Shown: in pieces, positions 6,981 to 7,156 of the stretch
Numbering within the stretch: position 1 is the stretch's first letter
Layout: every line of letters begins with the position of its first letter
Source: Deltaproteobacteria bacterium
Lineage (GTDB): Bacteria > Desulfobacterota > Desulfobacteria > Desulfobacterales > C00003060
Assembly (NCBI GenBank): GCA_019309245.1
Contig: JAFDGP010000130.1
Location: 1-7,156, forward strand
DNA length: 7,156 nucleotides
Reading direction: 5' to 3'
Notes under the pieces: model-generated
Databases searched by the model: none
Seen by the model: the letters and a program-made list of their open reading frames with translations, nothing else
What the model was told of the DNA's origin: nothing
Made by a program: the position numbers and the translations under genes

Positions 6981-7010
6981 ACTGAGGGGGAAATTCAGTT
7001 CCCCTTGACA
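6981..7010 (+). repeat. Right terminal sequence of the IS21-like element
   Basis: The last 30 nt hold GGGGAA (6987-6992) and TTCCCC (6999-7004), a 6-bp inverted repeat around ATTCAG, then TTGACA at 7005-7010. IS21-family termini end in CA, often as TTGACA, which sets the element boundary at 7010. ACTGA (6981-6985) can also pair with TCAGT (6995-6999) as an alternative fold. The left partner repeat is not in the window, so the boundary rests on the ending and on the distance after istB. Confidence 0.65.
7005..7010 (+). promoter_or_regulatory. Outward-facing -35-like hexamer at the IS right end
   Basis: TTGACA is a perfect sigma-70 -35 consensus pointing at cheD. In IS21 itself, a right-end -35 joined to a -10 from an adjacent left end forms a strong junction promoter. 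Here I see no good -10: 17 nt downstream reads TGTCCC, and CATTGT at 7025-7030 is only 14 nt away. A working promoter is therefore doubtful. Confidence 0.35.
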
Positions 7011-7033
7011 GAGTCGGGTTCCAGCATTGTCCC

Positions 7034-7042
7034 AGGGAGGAG
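7034..7042 (+). promoter_or_regulatory. Ribosome-binding site for cheD
   Basis: AGGGAGGAG, with the GGAGG core at 7036-7040 ending 9 nt before the TTG at 7050. It supports the TTG start over the ATG at 7077. Confidence 0.7.
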
Positions 7043-7049
7043 CCGTTTT

Positions 7050-7156
7050 TTGAAGGTAATCGTAGGGATAGCGGATATGAAGGTAAGTGATGAGCCTGGG
7101 GCGATTTTGGTGACGCATTCGCTGGGTTCGTGCATTGGTCTGGCGGTGTATGATCC
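7050..7156 (+). CDS. cheD: Chemoreceptor glutamine deamidase CheD, 5' part (3' end outside window)
   Basis: CheD deamidates specific receptor glutamines to glutamate and in some bacteria also binds CheC. The visible 35 residues read (M)KVIVGIADMKVSDEPGAI and then LVTHSLGSCIGLAVYDP. They match the CheD N-terminus, including the GSC motif with the catalytic Cys at residue 28; the partner His would lie beyond the window. The TTG at 7050 is chosen because the KVIVGI strand upstream of the internal ATG (7077) is conserved in CheD and because a strong Shine-Dalgarno precedes the TTG. It begins 39 nt after the IS right end. It was probably co-transcribed with the receiver genes before the insertion, so its expression now depends on read-through across the IS or on a new promoter. 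Confidence 0.92.
   Translation, partial: MKVIVGIADMKVSDEPGAILVTHSLGSCIGLAVYD

Larger units (their letters stand above)
5668..7010 (+). mobile_element. Left-truncated IS21-family insertion sequence
   Basis: Contains the 3' part of istA, a full-length istB in the usual overlapping order, and a right terminus ending TTGACA. The left terminus, the istA N-terminal helix-turn-helix and the DDE catalytic domain are missing, so the element cannot move by itself. The left boundary is the in-frame junction with the receiver remnant, placed between about 5662 and 5677. I found no copy of the right-end sequence elsewhere in the window and no target duplication could be tested. Confidence 0.85.

Overview
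This window looks like a chemosensory and two-component signalling cluster from a deltaproteobacterium (Desulfobacterota). I base that on protein style, not on a marker gene: a multi-HAMP chemoreceptor with an aromatic CheR-docking tail, an N-domain-less CheR, Rcp1-like and glycine-loop receivers, and a REC-PAS-PAS-HisKA-HATPase-REC hybrid kinase with an HDFNN box. Taxonomy is therefore moderate confidence. Every recognisable gene lies on the + strand.

Layout: (1) nt 1-1387, 3' part of a chemoreceptor (MCP) gene that begins outside the window. (2) nt 1534-2139, a short CheR-type methyltransferase with a GTG start. (3) nt 2175-2552, an intact single-domain response regulator. (4) nt 2622-2974, a second response regulator broken across three reading frames, which has lost the segment carrying its phospho-acceptor Asp. 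(5) nt 3047-5329, an intact 760-residue hybrid histidine kinase. (6) nt 5392 to about 5667, a third receiver, broken by TGA and TAG stops and cut off in mid-domain. (7) about 5668-7010, a left-truncated IS21-family element: the C-terminal part of istA, a complete-length istB, and a right terminus ending TTGACA. (8) nt 7050 to the window end, the start of cheD, with a TTG start and a strong ribosome-binding site.

How it fits together: the MCP, CheR-like protein and CheD are the receptor and its covalent-modification enzymes (methylation and deamidation). The intact receiver and the hybrid kinase are a phosphorelay alongside. The cluster is decaying in places: both response regulators flanking the hybrid kinase are dead. 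An IS21-like element now lies between the third receiver remnant and cheD, and a deletion fused that receiver in frame to the istA remnant. This creates an artificial 197-codon ORF that a gene caller would label a transposase. The IS right end points a TTGACA -35-like hexamer at cheD.

I found no RNA gene, CRISPR array or convincing new system. The most informative content is the trail of gene decay, the IS-cheD junction and the unusual CheR.
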